A stretch of DNA of 64,000 nt. Origin: Tepidibacter hydrothermalis. Its GTDB lineage: Bacteria; Bacillota; Clostridia; Peptostreptococcales; Peptostreptococcaceae. Location: the NCBI RefSeq assembly GCF_029542625.1, contig NZ_CP120733.1, positions 868,001 through 932,000 on the forward strand, written 5' to 3'. Shown here piece after piece: positions 8,379-18,235 of the stretch. Numbering within the stretch: position 1 is the first letter of the stretch; every line of letters begins with the position of its first letter. Below the pieces are notes generated by a model. That model saw only the letters and a list, made by a program, of their open reading frames with translations. It ran no database searches and was not told the DNA's origin. The position numbers and the translations under genes were made by a program.

Positions 8379-10160
8379 TTGGAAAATAGAAACGAAATTA
8401 AGGATGAATTTAAATGGGATTTAGAAAGTATATATAAAAATGAAGATGAATTAAATAAAGATTTTGAAAAAATTAAAAATCTTTTAGAAGATATAAAGAA
8501 ATATAAAGGCATTTTAGGTGAATCTGAGGATAATCTATATCAAACTTTAAACCTATATGAACAAATATCTAGATTGGCTGAAAATACATATGTATACACA
8601 CATATGAAGCAACATGAAGATACAAGAGATACAAAACAGCAATCTTTATCTGGAAAGTCAGATATGTTATCAACTCAAATAGGAACTGTTACATCGTTTA
8701 TGATTCCTGAAATCATAAGTATAGATGAAGAAAAGATGAATGAGTACTTAAATAATGATAAGCTAAAGCCTTACAAAAAGCTTATAGATCAAATATTAAG
8801 AAAAAAACCGTACACATTATCTCCTAAAGAAGAAGAAATTTTGGCTATGAGTTCTGATGTTGCAAATGTTGCAGAGAATGCATTTGATATGTTATCTTTT
8901 GCAGATATTAAGTTTCCTGAGATAGAGGATGAAAAGGGCGAAAAAGTAAGACTTACGCATGGTAATTTTTCGAAGTTCTTGCAAAGTAAAAATAGAGAAG
9001 TTAGAAAAAATGCATTTGTAAATATGTATGATACTTATACAAAGTATAAAAATACATTTGCAGCTACATTAGAAGGAAGTGTTAAAAGAGAGATTTTTTA
9101 TGCGAAAGCGAGAAATTATGATTCTGCTATACAAGCATCTTTGTTTGAAGATGATATAAACTTAAGTGTATATGATAACCTAATAGAGGTTATAGCTAAA
9201 AACTTAGATACCATGCATAAATATTTGAAGTTAAAAAAAGAATTTTTGAGATTAGATGAAATACATATGTATGATATGTATACTCCTTTGGTTGAGAAGC
9301 TAGATATAAAAAAACCTTATGAGGAAGCTAAAGAGATAATACTTAAAGCTTTAAAACCGTTAGGGGATGAATATTTAGAGTTGATACAAAGGGCTTTTGA
9401 TGAAAAATGGATAGATGTTTATGAAAATGAAGGTAAAAAAGGAGGAGCTTATTCTTGGGGAAGTTATGATTCACATCCGTTTATACTTCTTAATTATAAA
9501 GATGATTTGAATTCTTTATTTACCTTAGCTCATGAACTTGGACATTCTGCACATAGCTATTATTCTAGAAAAAATCAACCTTATCTATATTCTCATTATA
9601 AGATATTTGTAGCTGAGGTAGCATCTACTTTAAATGAGCAGTTACTTATGGATTACATGCTTAAAAACAGTAAGAGTGATGATGAGAGAGTATATATATT
9701 AAACTATTATTTAGAACAGTTCAGAACTACTGTATATAGACAAACTATGTTTGCTGAATTTGAAAAAATTATACATGAAAAATCTGAAAACCAAGAGACT
9801 CTTACTAATGAAGAATTTTGTAATATATACTATGATTTAAATGCTAAATATTATGGAAAAGATGTATGCGTTGATGATGAGATTGGAATGGAATGGGCTA
9901 GAGTACCTCATTTTTATTCTAATTTCTATGTATACAAGTATGCAACTGGATTTTCTGCTGCTGCAACTTTAAGTCATAATATATTAAGTGGAGATTCTAA
10001 CGCAGTAGATAAATATTTAGAATTCTTAAAAAGTGGAGGATCTGAGTATCCACTAAATCAACTTAAAAAAGCTGGTGTAGATATGGAAGATGAAAAGGCT
10101 ATACAAATAGCTCTTGATACTTTTAAAGAATTAGTAGATGAACTTGAAAAATCCAAATAA
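8379..10160 (+). CDS. pepF: Oligoendopeptidase F (M3 zinc metallopeptidase)
   Basis: 593 residues, the usual size for PepF. It is a cytoplasmic peptidase that cleaves short peptides. The HExxH zinc site is HELGH at residues 385-389, and the third ligand is the Glu in VAEVASTLNEQ about 25 residues later. The N-terminal region (about 1-190) is the helical oligopeptidase_F domain and the rest is the M3 catalytic fold. TTG start with a strong AAGGAGG 8 bp upstream; it follows degV by 22 bp. Peptide turnover fits an amino-acid-fermenting lifestyle. A terminator follows at 10180. Confidence 0.96.
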   Translation: MENRNEIKDEFKWDLESIYKNEDELNKDFEKIKNLLEDIKKYKGILGESEDNLYQTLNLYEQISRLAENTYVYTHMKQHEDTRDTKQQSLSGKSDMLSTQIGTVTSFMIPEIISIDEEKMNEYLNNDKLKPYKKLIDQILRKKPYTLSPKEEEILAMSSDVANVAENAFDMLSFADIKFPEIEDEKGEKVRLTHGNFSKFLQSKNREVRKNAFVNMYDTYTKYKNTFAATLEGSVKREIFYAKARNYDSAIQASLFEDDINLSVYDNLIEVIAKNLDTMHKYLKLKKEFLRLDEIHMYDMYTPLVEKLDIKKPYEEAKEIILKALKPLGDEYLELIQRAFDEKWIDVYENEGKKGGAYSWGSYDSHPFILLNYKDDLNSLFTLAHELGHSAHSYYSRKNQPYLYSHYKIFVAEVASTLNEQLLMDYMLKNSKSDDERVYILNYYLEQFRTTVYRQTMFAEFEKIIHEKSENQETLTNEEFCNIYYDLNAKYYGKDVCVDDEIGMEWARVPHFYSNFYVYKYATGFSAAATLSHNILSGDSNAVDKYLEFLKSGGSEYPLNQLKKAGVDMEDEKAIQIALDTFKELVDELEKSK

Positions 10161-10179
10161 AGTAAAACTTAATTTGAAT

Positions 10180-10213
10180 AAAAAAGAGGAATCGATAGAT
10201 TTCTCTTTTTTTT
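10180..10213 (+). terminator. Intrinsic terminator after pepF
   Basis: AAAAAGAGGAATC and GATTTCTCTTTTT pair (one mismatch) and end in a T run. Confidence 0.75.
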
Positions 10214-10318
10214 AACAAATAAATACTATATCCTCATTGAAGTCAAAAATATACTTTGATATCATATATAATGAAACTTATAATATGTGTAGCATAATTT
10301 GTAGCGTGGGGTGATAAT

Positions 10319-11416
10319 GTGAGACTTGTAAATGTTAATTATATAGATGTTGAAAAATATGAATATTATGTAGCTAAGCCTATATATTCAAATGGGATAG
10401 TATTGCTCCAAGAGAATGTTAAGTTGAATCTTAGTTATGTTAAGCAACTTAATTCAAAAGATATACAATATATTTATGTAAGTGATGAAATATCAGAAGG
10501 AATAGAACCAAATGATACAATATCAACTGAAAAGTATAGAGAAGTAAAAGATGTTATAAAAGACCAGTTTAACATGGCTAAAAAAGGTAAAAATATAGGT
10601 CTTAATATGAATATGATAAATAATACTGTTTCTGAACTTTTAGATATAATAACATCTAAAAGAGATATATCACACAGTATAAATGAAATTAGAATGACTG
10701 ATGATTACTTATACGAGCACAGTTTGAATGTTATGGTATCGTGCATGTATACTGGTATTCTTATGAAATATGATAAAATAAAACTTCATAAATTAGCTTT
10801 GGGAGCTTTGTTGCATGATGTTGGAAAGGTTTTTATAGATTCTGAAATTTTGAATAAACCAGGAAAACTAACACCTGAGGAGAGAATTGAAATTGAAAAA
10901 CATCCTGAAATTGGATATAGATATGTAAGTGATAATTATGGAAGTGAAATATCATCTTTAAGTAAGCAAATTATTTTACAGCATCATGAAAAGTGGAATG
11001 GAAAAGGGTATCCTAATCAGTTGTCAGGGGATTGTATATATGGAATGGCTAGAATATGTTCTGTAGCAGATGTATTTGATGCTTTAACTAGTGATAGGGT
11101 GTATAGAAAGAAAATGCCTATATATAAAGCTTCTGAGTATATATATAGTTTGGGGCATAATGACTTTGATTTTGAAATAGTTAAATTGTTTTTATCTAGA
11201 ATAGTAAAATTTAAAGAAGGATCTATAGTAAAACTATCTGATGGATCTAAGGGTATTGTATATAATCAAAATAAACATATGCTAGATAGACCGATTATAA
11301 AATTACTTGTAGATAGAAATGGTAAGAATATAACATATAAAAATATATTTATAGATTTAATAGAGGAAAAGACTTTGTTTATAGAGAAACAATTAGAAAA
11401 TATATTTTCTAATTAA
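10319..11416 (+). CDS. HD-GYP domain protein, probable cyclic-di-GMP phosphodiesterase
   Basis: 365 residues. An N-terminal region of about 120 residues resembling DUF3391 precedes an HD-GYP domain (about 120-290) with HDVGK for the metal-binding HD pair, the HHEKWNGKGYP segment, and a DVFDALTSDR motif. A small beta-rich tail follows (about 295-345, KEGSIVKLSDGSKGIVYNQN). HD-GYP enzymes hydrolyse c-di-GMP. The start is GTG 10319 (ATG at 10317 would run into TGA) with GGGGTGAT upstream. It precedes a histidine kinase by 11 bp and may be in one operon with the following two-component pair. Confidence 0.9.
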   Translation: MRLVNVNYIDVEKYEYYVAKPIYSNGIVLLQENVKLNLSYVKQLNSKDIQYIYVSDEISEGIEPNDTISTEKYREVKDVIKDQFNMAKKGKNIGLNMNMINNTVSELLDIITSKRDISHSINEIRMTDDYLYEHSLNVMVSCMYTGILMKYDKIKLHKLALGALLHDVGKVFIDSEILNKPGKLTPEERIEIEKHPEIGYRYVSDNYGSEISSLSKQIILQHHEKWNGKGYPNQLSGDCIYGMARICSVADVFDALTSDRVYRKKMPIYKASEYIYSLGHNDFDFEIVKLFLSRIVKFKEGSIVKLSDGSKGIVYNQNKHMLDRPIIKLLVDRNGKNITYKNIFIDLIEEKTLFIEKQLENIFSN

Positions 11417-11427
11417 GGAGATTAAAT

Positions 11428-12678
11428 GTGAAAGAATTAAAAAAAAATATGCTTATAGGCTTGATTGTAGCTTTTGTATCTCAAATATATATAAATATAT
11501 TTAATGATGATTTTAGAGTATCTGCTGGAATAATATTTTTATCAATTATATTTATATTCTTTAAGAATGTAGATATAGTAATAACCAGTATTGTAACAGC
11601 AAATATAGTATTTGTTTTGAGAGTTATTATATCGTGCTTTGGTGGAAATAGTCTTTATTATTCGTTTGAAGTTAATTATCCTGTGATATTTTTTTATTTA
11701 AGCTTTGGAATTGTATTTAATTTATTGAAAATTAGAAGTCAAAAGAATATATATCTTCTATTTACATCACTTTGTATGAGTGAATTTGTTGGAAATCTAG
11801 TTGAAACTGTATTTAGATATAATGTAGATTTTGATATTCAAAATATAAAGGTTTTGATTATGGTATGCATAGTTAGAAGTTCTATTGCTTTGATATTTGT
11901 AAATATAATAAAAGAATACAATATATTGATAGAAAAAGAAGAACATGATGAAAGGTATAGAAAATTATTATTTTTAATATCTAGCTTGAAAACGGAGATA
12001 TACTTTATGGACAAGAATATGGATAATATAGAAGATGTTATGAGTAGTTCTTTTAGATTATATGAAAAGTTAGATGCGTTAGATGTAGATGAGGATATCA
12101 AGTCTATATCGCTTTCTATAACAAAAGACATACATGAAATTAAAAAAGATTATATAAGGGTTATAAAAGGTATAGAAGAGGTGACGCATATAAAGGCGAA
12201 GCACAAAGAGATGAGTCTTGTATATATATTTAATATACTTGAAGATAGTACTGTTAAGTATATAGATTCTATAGGCTCTGGTATTCAAGTAAATTTTAAC
12301 ACTGGAAAGGATGTAAAGGTTAAAGATCATTACATCCTAATATCTATACTTAGGAATTTGATAAATAATTCTATAGAATCTATAAATGGGACAAAAGGTG
12401 TTGTTGATGTTAGTTACTTTTATGAGAATGAAAAATTTATTTTTTTGGTATCTGATAATGGAAATGGAATAAGAAATTCTGATAAAAATTATATATTTAA
12501 TCCGGGTTTTTCTACCAAGTTTAATATGGATACAGGTGATATGAACAGAGGTATAGGACTTACTATTGTGAAAGAGATGGTTGAGGGTCGTTTTAATGGA
12601 TGTATAAGTGTTGAATCTGAGCAGGGTATAGGTACTGAATTCCAGATAATAATACCTAAAGAACAATTAGAAGGGTGA
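11428..12678 (+). CDS. Membrane sensor histidine kinase (GlnK/YcbA-like)
   Basis: 416 residues. About six N-terminal membrane helices (residues about 8-170), a helical linker with a possible phospho-acceptor His in DIHEIKKD, and a C-terminal GHKL ATPase: N-box ILRNLINNSIES, G1 box VSDNGNGI, F-box FNPGFSTKF and G2 box NRGIGLTIVKEM. The start is GTG after TAAGGAGAT. It ends 4 bp before a response regulator with a YcbB-type output domain, the pairing seen in B. subtilis GlnK-GlnL. The signal is probably an amino or dicarboxylic acid transported by the symporter encoded next, which is inference. Confidence 0.88.
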   Translation: MKELKKNMLIGLIVAFVSQIYINIFNDDFRVSAGIIFLSIIFIFFKNVDIVITSIVTANIVFVLRVIISCFGGNSLYYSFEVNYPVIFFYLSFGIVFNLLKIRSQKNIYLLFTSLCMSEFVGNLVETVFRYNVDFDIQNIKVLIMVCIVRSSIALIFVNIIKEYNILIEKEEHDERYRKLLFLISSLKTEIYFMDKNMDNIEDVMSSSFRLYEKLDALDVDEDIKSISLSITKDIHEIKKDYIRVIKGIEEVTHIKAKHKEMSLVYIFNILEDSTVKYIDSIGSGIQVNFNTGKDVKVKDHYILISILRNLINNSIESINGTKGVVDVSYFYENEKFIFLVSDNGNGIRNSDKNYIFNPGFSTKFNMDTGDMNRGIGLTIVKEMVEGRFNGCISVESEQGIGTEFQIIIPKEQLEG

Positions 12679-12682
12679 TTGA

Positions 12683-13519
12683 ATGAAGTTTTATATAGTT
12701 GATGATGATATAAGTGTTGTGAAGGTTTTAGAAAATATAATAGAGTATAAAAATTTGGGAGAAGTAATAGGGTATTCTTTGAGTGGAGAAGAAGGTATAA
12801 AAGAAATACTAGCCAAACACCCAAGTATAGTTATTGTTGATTTATTGATGCCGTGTAAAAACGGGATAGAAGTTGTAAAGGCGGTAAAGAAAATCAAGTC
12901 TGATATTAAGTTTGTTATGATATCTCAGGTATCATCCAAAGATATGATAGCTAAGGCGTATAATCAAGGGATTGAGTTTTTTATAAATAAGCCTATCAAT
13001 ATAATAGAAGTTGAAAATGTTATAAATAATGTAAAAGAAAAGGTTGAAATGCATGCTACTTTGAATAGCATAAAGGGTATGTTTAAGAATTTGGAGTCTA
13101 ATGATACGGCTGCAAGTAAGAAGTCGGAAATTGCAAAAATTAAGTATTCTCTTTCGAAGTTAGGAATAATAGGAGAAATAGGAAGTAAAGATATAATAAA
13201 TATATGTGAATATCTTATAGTAAAAGGCGATAAACATTTAAATTACAAGGTTAGCGAAATGTGCAAAAAACTTAGTAATAACCCTAAAGCGATGGAACAA
13301 AGAATTAGAAGAGCTATAAATAAAGCTCTGAATAATATAGCGAGTTTGGGAATTGAAGATTATATGAACGATGATTTTTCGACATATTCAAATTTAGTAT
13401 TTAATTTTGAAGATGTAAAAGTTCAAATGGACTATATAAGGGGCAAAAATAAGTCGTGTGGGAAGATTAGTGTTAAAAAGTTTATAGAAGGTTTGTTGAT
13501 ACAAAATGAAATTATGTAA
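12683..13519 (+). CDS. Response regulator with YcbB/GlnL-type DNA-binding output domain
   Basis: 278 residues. The receiver domain spans residues 1-120, with the acidic pocket DDD near the start, phospho-acceptor Asp in IVIVDLLMP, Ser/Thr in VMISQ and Lys in INKP. The rest (about 145-278) matches the YcbB output domain of GlnL (pattern MEQRIRRAINKALNNIASLG). GlnL activates a glutamine transporter gene in Bacillus. Here the next gene on the same strand is a DAACS-type symporter, the likely target. It is separated from the kinase by 4 bp. Confidence 0.88.
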   Translation: MKFYIVDDDISVVKVLENIIEYKNLGEVIGYSLSGEEGIKEILAKHPSIVIVDLLMPCKNGIEVVKAVKKIKSDIKFVMISQVSSKDMIAKAYNQGIEFFINKPINIIEVENVINNVKEKVEMHATLNSIKGMFKNLESNDTAASKKSEIAKIKYSLSKLGIIGEIGSKDIINICEYLIVKGDKHLNYKVSEMCKKLSNNPKAMEQRIRRAINKALNNIASLGIEDYMNDDFSTYSNLVFNFEDVKVQMDYIRGKNKSCGKISVKKFIEGLLIQNEIM

Positions 13520-13632
13520 TGGACGCATTGCATTTTACTGAAAAATGAAATGTATTATTTTGAATATTTCAGTATTTTTTTGTATTCCCCTTGTATCATA
13601 ATATTATAAGATAAAAATTAGGAGGGGAATAT

Positions 13633-14907
13633 ATGAAAAAAAAGCTTAGTTTAACTATGAAAATATTTATAGCTTTAGGGCTAGGACTAGTAATGGGACT
13701 GATATTAAATTCTATGCCATCTGGGCATGTAAAAGATGTATTATTAATAGACGGAATATTCAAACTTTGTGGTAAGGTATTTATAAATGCGATAAAGATG
13801 CTTGTCGTACCTCTTGTATCTGTATCTTTGATTTGTGGAGCATCTGCAATTGGAGATGTTAAAAAATTAGGAAGAGTAGGGGTTAAAACTCTTGTTTTCT
13901 ATATGATGACTACTGCTCTTGCTATAAGTGTAGCTTTATTAATAGGTAAATTTATGAATCCTGGGATTGGACTTGATATGTCTAATATAATAAAGCAAGA
14001 ACCTACTATTGGACAATCGAAATCACTTGTTGATGTTATTATAGCTATGGTACCGACAAATCCTATAGCTTCAATGGCAAATGGAGATATGCTTCCTATA
14101 ATCGTTTTCTCTCTATTAATGGGAATAAGTATGGCTTTAGTTGGAGAAAAAGCGCAACCTGTAATCAATATATTTGAATCTTTAAATGAAATAGTGATGA
14201 AAATGGTTATGGTTGTTATGGAGTTTGCACCTATTGGAGTATTTGCACTTATAGCTAATACATTTGCGAGTGTTGGGCTATCTGCAATGGCGAACCTAGG
14301 AAAATACATGATAGCAGTTATATTGGCATTAATAATACATGCAACATGTACTTATATGGGAGTACTTACATTTGTGGGTAGATTAAATCCTATAGTATTC
14401 TTTAAAAAGTTTTTACCAGTAGCTGGTGTGGCTTTCTCAACTTCATCAAGTAATGCAACACTTCCTGTTACTATCGAAGCTGTTGAAAACATGGGAGTAT
14501 CTAAAAATGTTGCATCGTTTACACTTCCACTAGGTGCTACTATAAATATGGATGGAACTGCTATAATGCAAGGAGTTGCTTGTGTATTTATATCTCAAGT
14601 GTATGGTATTGATTTAAGCTTACAGGCTCTTTTAACTATAATAGCTACAGCTACGCTTGCATCAGTTGGAACTGCTGGAGTACCTGGAGTTGGAATGATT
14701 ACATTATCAATGGTATTACAATCAGTAGGACTTCCTGTTGAAGGTATAGCTCTTATAATAGGTATAGATAGAGTTTTAGATATGTCTAGAACTGTTGTAA
14801 ATATAACTGGAGATTCAGTATGTACGATCGTTGTAGCTAAAACTGAAGGCGAATTCGATGAAGATATGTACTACGATCAAAAAGTAATAGAAGAAGTTTT
14901 AAACTAA
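13633..14907 (+). CDS. Dicarboxylate/amino acid:cation symporter (DAACS family)
   Basis: 424 residues with the glutamate-transporter homologue fold. The serine-rich re-entrant loop (FSTSSSNATLPVT, about residues 273-285), the conserved NMDGTA motif in TM7, and the second loop with GTAGVPG are all present, as is the TM8 motif DRVLDMSRTVVNITGD. The substrate is an acidic or neutral amino acid or C4-dicarboxylate with Na+ or H+; which one cannot be read from the sequence. It has its own ribosome site (AGGAGGGG) and follows the GlnK/GlnL-like pair, which probably controls it. Confidence 0.93.
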   Translation: MKKKLSLTMKIFIALGLGLVMGLILNSMPSGHVKDVLLIDGIFKLCGKVFINAIKMLVVPLVSVSLICGASAIGDVKKLGRVGVKTLVFYMMTTALAISVALLIGKFMNPGIGLDMSNIIKQEPTIGQSKSLVDVIIAMVPTNPIASMANGDMLPIIVFSLLMGISMALVGEKAQPVINIFESLNEIVMKMVMVVMEFAPIGVFALIANTFASVGLSAMANLGKYMIAVILALIIHATCTYMGVLTFVGRLNPIVFFKKFLPVAGVAFSTSSSNATLPVTIEAVENMGVSKNVASFTLPLGATINMDGTAIMQGVACVFISQVYGIDLSLQALLTIIATATLASVGTAGVPGVGMITLSMVLQSVGLPVEGIALIIGIDRVLDMSRTVVNITGDSVCTIVVAKTEGEFDEDMYYDQKVIEEVLN

Positions 14908-14970
14908 AAAATAAAGGGCATGAGGAAACTGGTGAAAAGGTCCTTATGCAAAATTTTAAATAGCAAGTAA

Positions 14971-15014
14971 CAAGAAAAGAGCTCTTAGAATTGATTCTAA
15001 GAGCTCTTTTCTTG
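14971..15014 (+). terminator. Perfect 44-nt palindrome, terminator of the symporter gene
   Basis: CAAGAAAAGAGCTCTTAGAA and its complement flank a 4-nt centre. It lacks a long T tract beyond the stem but the stem itself ends TTTTCTTG. A further GCATGAGGA/TCCTTATGC hairpin lies at about 14918-14950. Confidence 0.65.
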
Positions 15015-15060
15015 TGGATGTATATAATGTCTCTAGGCTCTTAAAAAATATTCTGGATAT

Positions 15061-15085
15061 GAAAAAAGCCACTTTTCAGTGGCTT
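15061..15085 (-). terminator. Intrinsic terminator of typA
   Basis: On the minus strand AAGCCACT-GAAA-AGTGGCTT is followed by TTTTTC. Confidence 0.85.
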
Positions 15086-15108
15086 CGGGCCTGAGCCCTT
15101 TATTTTTG

Positions 15109-16926
15109 CTATTTTCTATTTTTATTGTATTTTACTCTATCGTTTTCGTTTAATACTTTCTTTCTAAGTCTTATAGCATCTGGAGTGATTTCTACAAGCT
15201 CATCATCAGCTATAAATTCTAATGCTTCTTCTAGAGTGAATGTTCTAGGTGGAGATAACTTAACAGCATCATCAGATCCAGAAGATCTTGTATTAGTTAA
15301 TTTCTTGTTTTTACAAGGGTTAACTGTCATATCTTCTTTTCTAGAGTTCATACCTATAATCATACCCTCATAAACTTCTGTAGTAGGATTTATGAACATT
15401 GTAGCTCTGTCACTTAAGTTGAATAAAGAATAAGCCATAGCAACACCTTTAGCTTGAGAGATTAAAACTCCGTTTAATCTTTGCGGTATTTCACCTTTGT
15501 ATTCTTCAAATCTTTCGAATGAACGAACTATAGTACCTTCTCCTCTAGTGTCGTTTATAAACTCACTTCTATAACCTATAAGACCTCTTGTAGGAACTAT
15601 ATACTCAAGTTTTGTGTAGTTATTCTCAGAAGACATACCTTCCATAAGACCTTTTCTTAAGTTAAGCTTAGAAATTACTGGTCCAGAATATTCATCAGGA
15701 ACATTTAAGATAACTCTTTCAACTGGCTCAAGTAAAACTCCGTCTTCTTTATGCATTAAAACTTCAGGTTTTGAAACTGCAAGCTCATAACCTTCTCTTC
15801 TCATACTCTCTATAAGTATAGATAAGTGAAGTTCTCCTCTACCAGATACTTTGTATCCATCAGTAGTATCTAGTGAATCAACTTTTAATCCTACGTTTAC
15901 TTCAAGTTCTTTTTCTAATCTATCTTTTAAGTGTCTAGTAGTTAAGAATTTACCACTTTGACCAACGAATGGAGAATCATTAACGTAGAAGTTCATAGAA
16001 AGTGTAGGTTCTTCTATGTTTATCATAGGCATAGGTAATATATTATCTTCATTACAAAGAGTTTCTCCTATAGATATATCAGATATACCAGATATAACTA
16101 CTATATCTCCACTTTTAGCTTCTTTTTTAGCAACTTGGTTTAATCCTTCGTATACGAACATTTTAGCTACTTTACCTTTGCCAACAGAACCATCTCTTTT
16201 TGTTATAGCAACTGTTTCGCCTTCTTTTAAAGTACCTTTATAAATTCTTCCTATACCAAGTCTTCCGATGTAATCATCATAACCTAGAGCTGATACTTGC
16301 ATTTGAAGAGATTCGTTATCGTAATCAGGGTATACATCTACATGATCTAGTATTGTCTCGAATAAAGGAGATAAATCAGTACTATCATCATCTAATTCTC
16401 TCTTTGCAATACCATCTTTTGCAATACCGTATATAATTGGAAATTCTAATTGTTCGTCGTTAGCATTTAAATCTACGAATAAATCGAATACCATATCTAC
16501 AACTTCTTCAGCTCTTTGATCTTTTTTATCTATTTTGTTTATAAATAGGATTGGTCTAATTCCAAGTTCTAAAGATTTTTGAAGAACGAATCTAGTTTGA
16601 GGCATAGGACCTTCGCTTGAATCTACAAGTAGGATAACTGTATCAACAGTTTTTATAACCCTTTCAACCTCAGATGAGAAATCCGAGTGACCAGGTGTAT
16701 CCACTATATTTATTTTTACTCCGTTGTATTGAATTGAGCAGTTTTTAGAGTATATAGTTATACCTCTTTCACGCTCTAAATCATTACTATCCATTACACA
16801 ATCAACAACTTCTTGATTCTCTCTGAAAACACCACTTTGATTTAAGAATGCATCTACTAGTGTAGATTTTCCAGCATCAACGTGGGCAATAACTGCTATA
16901 TTTACAATATCTTGTTTTTTCGACAT
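15109..16926 (-). CDS. typA: Translational GTPase TypA/BipA
   Basis: 605 residues, the normal length. It is a ribosome-associated GTPase of the EF-G family involved in stress adaptation and 50S assembly. The G domain has G1 AHVDAGKST, G2 around RERGITI, G3 DTPGHSDF and G4 NKID. EF-Tu-like domain 2 follows, then EF-G domains III and V, and the BipA-specific C-terminal domain (GVAMAYSLFNLSDRATMFI). The start ATG follows AAAGGGAG on the minus strand. It is convergent with the upstream symporter gene and divergent from pstS. Confidence 0.98.
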   Translation of the reverse strand: MSKKQDIVNIAVIAHVDAGKSTLVDAFLNQSGVFRENQEVVDCVMDSNDLERERGITIYSKNCSIQYNGVKINIVDTPGHSDFSSEVERVIKTVDTVILLVDSSEGPMPQTRFVLQKSLELGIRPILFINKIDKKDQRAEEVVDMVFDLFVDLNANDEQLEFPIIYGIAKDGIAKRELDDDSTDLSPLFETILDHVDVYPDYDNESLQMQVSALGYDDYIGRLGIGRIYKGTLKEGETVAITKRDGSVGKGKVAKMFVYEGLNQVAKKEAKSGDIVVISGISDISIGETLCNEDNILPMPMINIEEPTLSMNFYVNDSPFVGQSGKFLTTRHLKDRLEKELEVNVGLKVDSLDTTDGYKVSGRGELHLSILIESMRREGYELAVSKPEVLMHKEDGVLLEPVERVILNVPDEYSGPVISKLNLRKGLMEGMSSENNYTKLEYIVPTRGLIGYRSEFINDTRGEGTIVRSFERFEEYKGEIPQRLNGVLISQAKGVAMAYSLFNLSDRATMFINPTTEVYEGMIIGMNSRKEDMTVNPCKNKKLTNTRSSGSDDAVKLSPPRTFTLEEALEFIADDELVEITPDAIRLRKKVLNENDRVKYNKNRK

Positions 16927-17023
16927 ATTAAACTCCCTTTCTTTAAAAATCGCATTCTTATATTGTACACTTAAATTGATGAATAATCAAATAAAGTTTT
17001 TGAATACTAATATTTACATATTA

Positions 17024-17086
17024 TTAACATACTTAACTGAGCTATAACATCTATTTAACATTGACATAACAAAGAAATAGTATTCT
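17024..17086 (+). promoter_or_regulatory. Pho-box promoter of pstS
   Basis: Direct repeats of a TTAACA/ATAACA hexamer start at 17024, 17033, 17044, 17055 and 17066, the last four spaced exactly 11 bp apart, as in PhoP-binding sites of Bacillus-type Pho promoters. A -10-like TATTCT lies at 17081, 15 bp after the start of the last repeat. The same architecture precedes pstC. Confidence 0.8.
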
Positions 17087-17133
17087 AAATGTGTGGAAAA
17101 AATACGTTCTGAAATTTGAAAGGAGAATGTTTT

Positions 17134-18078
17134 ATGGGAATTATTAAGACTAACATGAAAAAACTTTTATCACTTGGAATAATAGGTACTTTGTCAATAG
17201 GAATATTAGCAGGATGTGGAGGACAAACTCAAGATACTCAAACAGGATTAAGTGGAGCGATAGCAGTAGATGGTTCCAGTACTGTATATCCTATAAGTGA
17301 GGCTGTAGCAGAAGAATTTCAGAAGATGAATCAAGGGGTTAAGGTAACTGTTAATTTTTCTGGAACAGGTGGAGGATTCGAAAAATTCTTGGTTAAAGAA
17401 ACAGATATAAATGATGCATCAAGACCTATAAAGGATAAAGAAATAAAGAAAGCTAAAGAGGTTGGAATTGATTATTTAGAACTTAAAGTTGCATACGATG
17501 GACTATCTGTTGTTGTAAATAAAGAAAATGACTTTGTAGACTACTTAACTTTAGAAGAATTAAATAAAATATGGGAACCTAATAGTACTGTTAAGACGTG
17601 GAAAGATGTAAGAGCTGAGTGGCCTGCTGAACCTGTAAAGCTTTATGGACCTGGAAGTGACTCAGGAACATTCGAATACTTTACAGAAGAAGTAAATGGT
17701 GAAGGTGGAGCTATAAGGGTAGATTATACTGCAAGTGAAGATGATAATGTACTTGTAAATGGTATAGCGGGAGATCAGTATTCAATAGGATTCTTTGGAT
17801 ATGCATATTATATAGAAAATAAAGATAAGTTAAAAGTAATTCCTATAGATTCTGGAAATGGACCAGTAGAACCTACTGCTGAAACTGTAGAAAATGGAAC
17901 ATATAAACCTCTTTCAAGACCATTATTCATATATGTTAATAAAGAAGCTTTACAAAGATCAGAGATTAAAGAATTTATAACTTATTATTTAACAGAAGGT
18001 AAAGAATTAGTTCCTGAAATTGGATACGTAAAATTGCCACAATCAGAGTATGATAACCAACTTTCTCAAATAGAATAA
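17134..18078 (+). CDS. pstS: Phosphate ABC transporter substrate-binding lipoprotein
   Basis: 314 residues. A lipoprotein signal peptide ends at the lipobox LAGC (residues about 20-27), so the protein is anchored outside the membrane. PstS features are GSSTVYPIS (phosphate-binding loop), NFSGTGGGFEKF, GPGSDSGTFEYF and an SIGFFGYAYY motif. The start is placed at ATG 17134 because the AAAGGAG ribosome site lies inside the longer frame that opens with TTG 17116. It is preceded by a Pho box and followed by a terminator, then by a chemotaxis receptor gene that separates it from pstCAB-phoU. Confidence 0.96.
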   Translation: MGIIKTNMKKLLSLGIIGTLSIGILAGCGGQTQDTQTGLSGAIAVDGSSTVYPISEAVAEEFQKMNQGVKVTVNFSGTGGGFEKFLVKETDINDASRPIKDKEIKKAKEVGIDYLELKVAYDGLSVVVNKENDFVDYLTLEELNKIWEPNSTVKTWKDVRAEWPAEPVKLYGPGSDSGTFEYFTEEVNGEGGAIRVDYTASEDDNVLVNGIAGDQYSIGFFGYAYYIENKDKLKVIPIDSGNGPVEPTAETVENGTYKPLSRPLFIYVNKEALQRSEIKEFITYYLTEGKELVPEIGYVKLPQSEYDNQLSQIE

Positions 18079-18090
18079 TAAATAGATTTA

Positions 18091-18149
18091 AAAAGAAACA
18101 AACACTCAAATGAGAAAGATAACTATGAGTGTCTGTTTCTTTTTTTTTT
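18091..18149 (+). terminator. Intrinsic terminator after pstS
   Basis: AAAGAAACA and AACACTCA pair with TGAGTGT and TGTTTCTTT across a 17-nt loop, followed by about ten T. Confidence 0.85.
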
Positions 18150-18159
18150 ACTTAATATA

Positions 18160-18219
18160 GTCAGATAAAGTGAAACTTAATTTAGGTGGAGTCTTAGAAC
18201 TCTTAGCTTTAGGATAAAT
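18160..18219 (+). repeat. Dispersed repeat R2, internally deleted copy
   Basis: It carries the R2 left end (AAAGTGAAACTTAATTTAGG) joined directly to the right end (GTCTTAGAACTCTTAGCTTT, then AGGATAAAT), missing about 90 bp present in the copies at 40347 and 57210. The right end lies 17 bp upstream of the chemotaxis gene start, as in the copy before prdR. Confidence 0.7.
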
Positions 18220-18235
18220 GGTCAGGGGGAAAATT

